A stretch of 62,296 nt of DNA from Methylobacterium sp. Leaf91 (GTDB taxonomy: Bacteria; Pseudomonadota; Alphaproteobacteria; Rhizobiales; Beijerinckiaceae). Below, piece after piece: positions 62,209 through 62,296 of the stretch. A model generated the notes under the pieces. That model made no database searches. It saw nothing but the letters and a program-made list of their open reading frames with translations, and was not told where the DNA came from. Numbering within the stretch: the first letter of the stretch is position 1; every line of letters starts with the position of its first letter. The DNA is taken from contig NZ_LMMP01000015.1 of the NCBI RefSeq assembly GCF_001422815.1, positions 1-62,296 of the forward strand. Direction: 5' to 3'. The position numbers and the translations under genes were made by a program.

Positions 62209-62234
62209 CCGGCCGGTCGCGGGTGACCGGCCGG
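62209..62234 (-). terminator. Hairpin downstream of the right-edge gene
   Basis: Perfect 10-bp stem CCGGCCGGTC / GACCGGCCGG with a 6-nt loop, 8 nt after the stop of the truncated minus-strand gene. No T-run, so factor-independent termination is only probable. Confidence 0.55.
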
Positions 62235-62242
62235 GGATTGGC

Positions 62243-62296
62243 TCAGGCGCGGCGGGCGCCGTAGCTGTCGGCGAGGGTGTGGAGCTTCGGGGCGCC
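62243..62296 (-). CDS. C-terminal end of an unidentified gene (truncated by window edge)
   Basis: The last 17 codons, GAPKLHTLADSYGARRA and a TGA at 62243-62245, form an open frame entering from the right edge and ending just before a hairpin. Too short to identify. Confidence 0.4.
   Translation of the reverse strand, partial: GAPKLHTLADSYGARRA

Overview
This 62.3-kb window is a high-GC chromosomal segment that looks like Methylobacteriaceae (Methylobacterium/Methylorubrum type; order Hyphomicrobiales, Alphaproteobacteria). The inference rests on the three-subunit pntAA/pntAB/pntB transhydrogenase, GapR (DUF2312), DUF1244 and aa3-type COX IV small proteins, a GckA-type glycerate 2-kinase (a serine-cycle enzyme in methylotrophs), an rkp-type capsule locus and a cysteine-free L36. 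No rRNA, CRISPR array, prophage or intact transposon is visible.

Layout. 0-5.3 kb: 5' end of a DXS-like gene, a small possible lipoprotein translationally coupled to an exported EndoG-type nuclease, a small conserved protein, ettA, and an Omp25/31-type porin-like barrel between two near-identical terminators. 5.3-22.1 kb: a surface-polysaccharide locus holding a formyltransferase-fold protein, an SDR, KpsS- and KpsC-like proteins, an LtaS/MdoB-type membrane phosphotransferase, a BexD/CtrA-type export lipoprotein, a PLP-dependent alpha-oxoamine synthase and a 2,481-residue single-module polyketide/fatty-acid synthase. This resembles the rhizobial rkp-1 region and is the most interesting system here: a reducing PKS without thioesterase, followed directly by a serine-palmitoyltransferase-like enzyme, suggests an aminoketone (sphingoid-like) lipid feeding capsule export. 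A roughly 400-bp AT-rich stretch lies upstream of the PKS.

22.8-33.4 kb: tRNA-Val(GAC), a DUF1800/DUF1501 pair, a PilZ protein, a type I secretion ATPase plus membrane fusion protein, rpmJ, a TPR protein, an alpha/beta-hydrolase and pyruvate kinase. 33.6-38.1 kb: a decayed IS66 end followed by three markedly AT-richer genes (GT25 glycosyltransferase, hydrolase-fold protein, GT-A-like protein), a probable acquired glycan island. 38.2-49.7 kb: DUF1036, glycerate 2-kinase, N-formylglutamate amidohydrolase, small proteins, gapR, a CLC-F-type fluoride exporter under a candidate fluoride riboswitch, two cell-wall enzymes (DUF882 and YkuD L,D-transpeptidase) and an orphan NtrC-type regulator.

49.9-62.3 kb: oligoendopeptidase F, an AbrB/Doc toxin-antitoxin pair with a perfect 14-bp inverted-repeat operator candidate, an AarF/UbiB-type kinase-like protein, aa3-COX subunit IV, the pnt operon, recJ, tRNA-Tyr(GTA), tRNA-Gly(TCC), an orphan TAXI solute-binding protein, a tiny hydrophobic ORF, a CsbD protein and the 3' end of an unknown gene.

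All functions are read from sequence motifs and family knowledge; no database search was possible. Large antisense ORFs opposite nearly every gene are GC-rich shadows and are left out.
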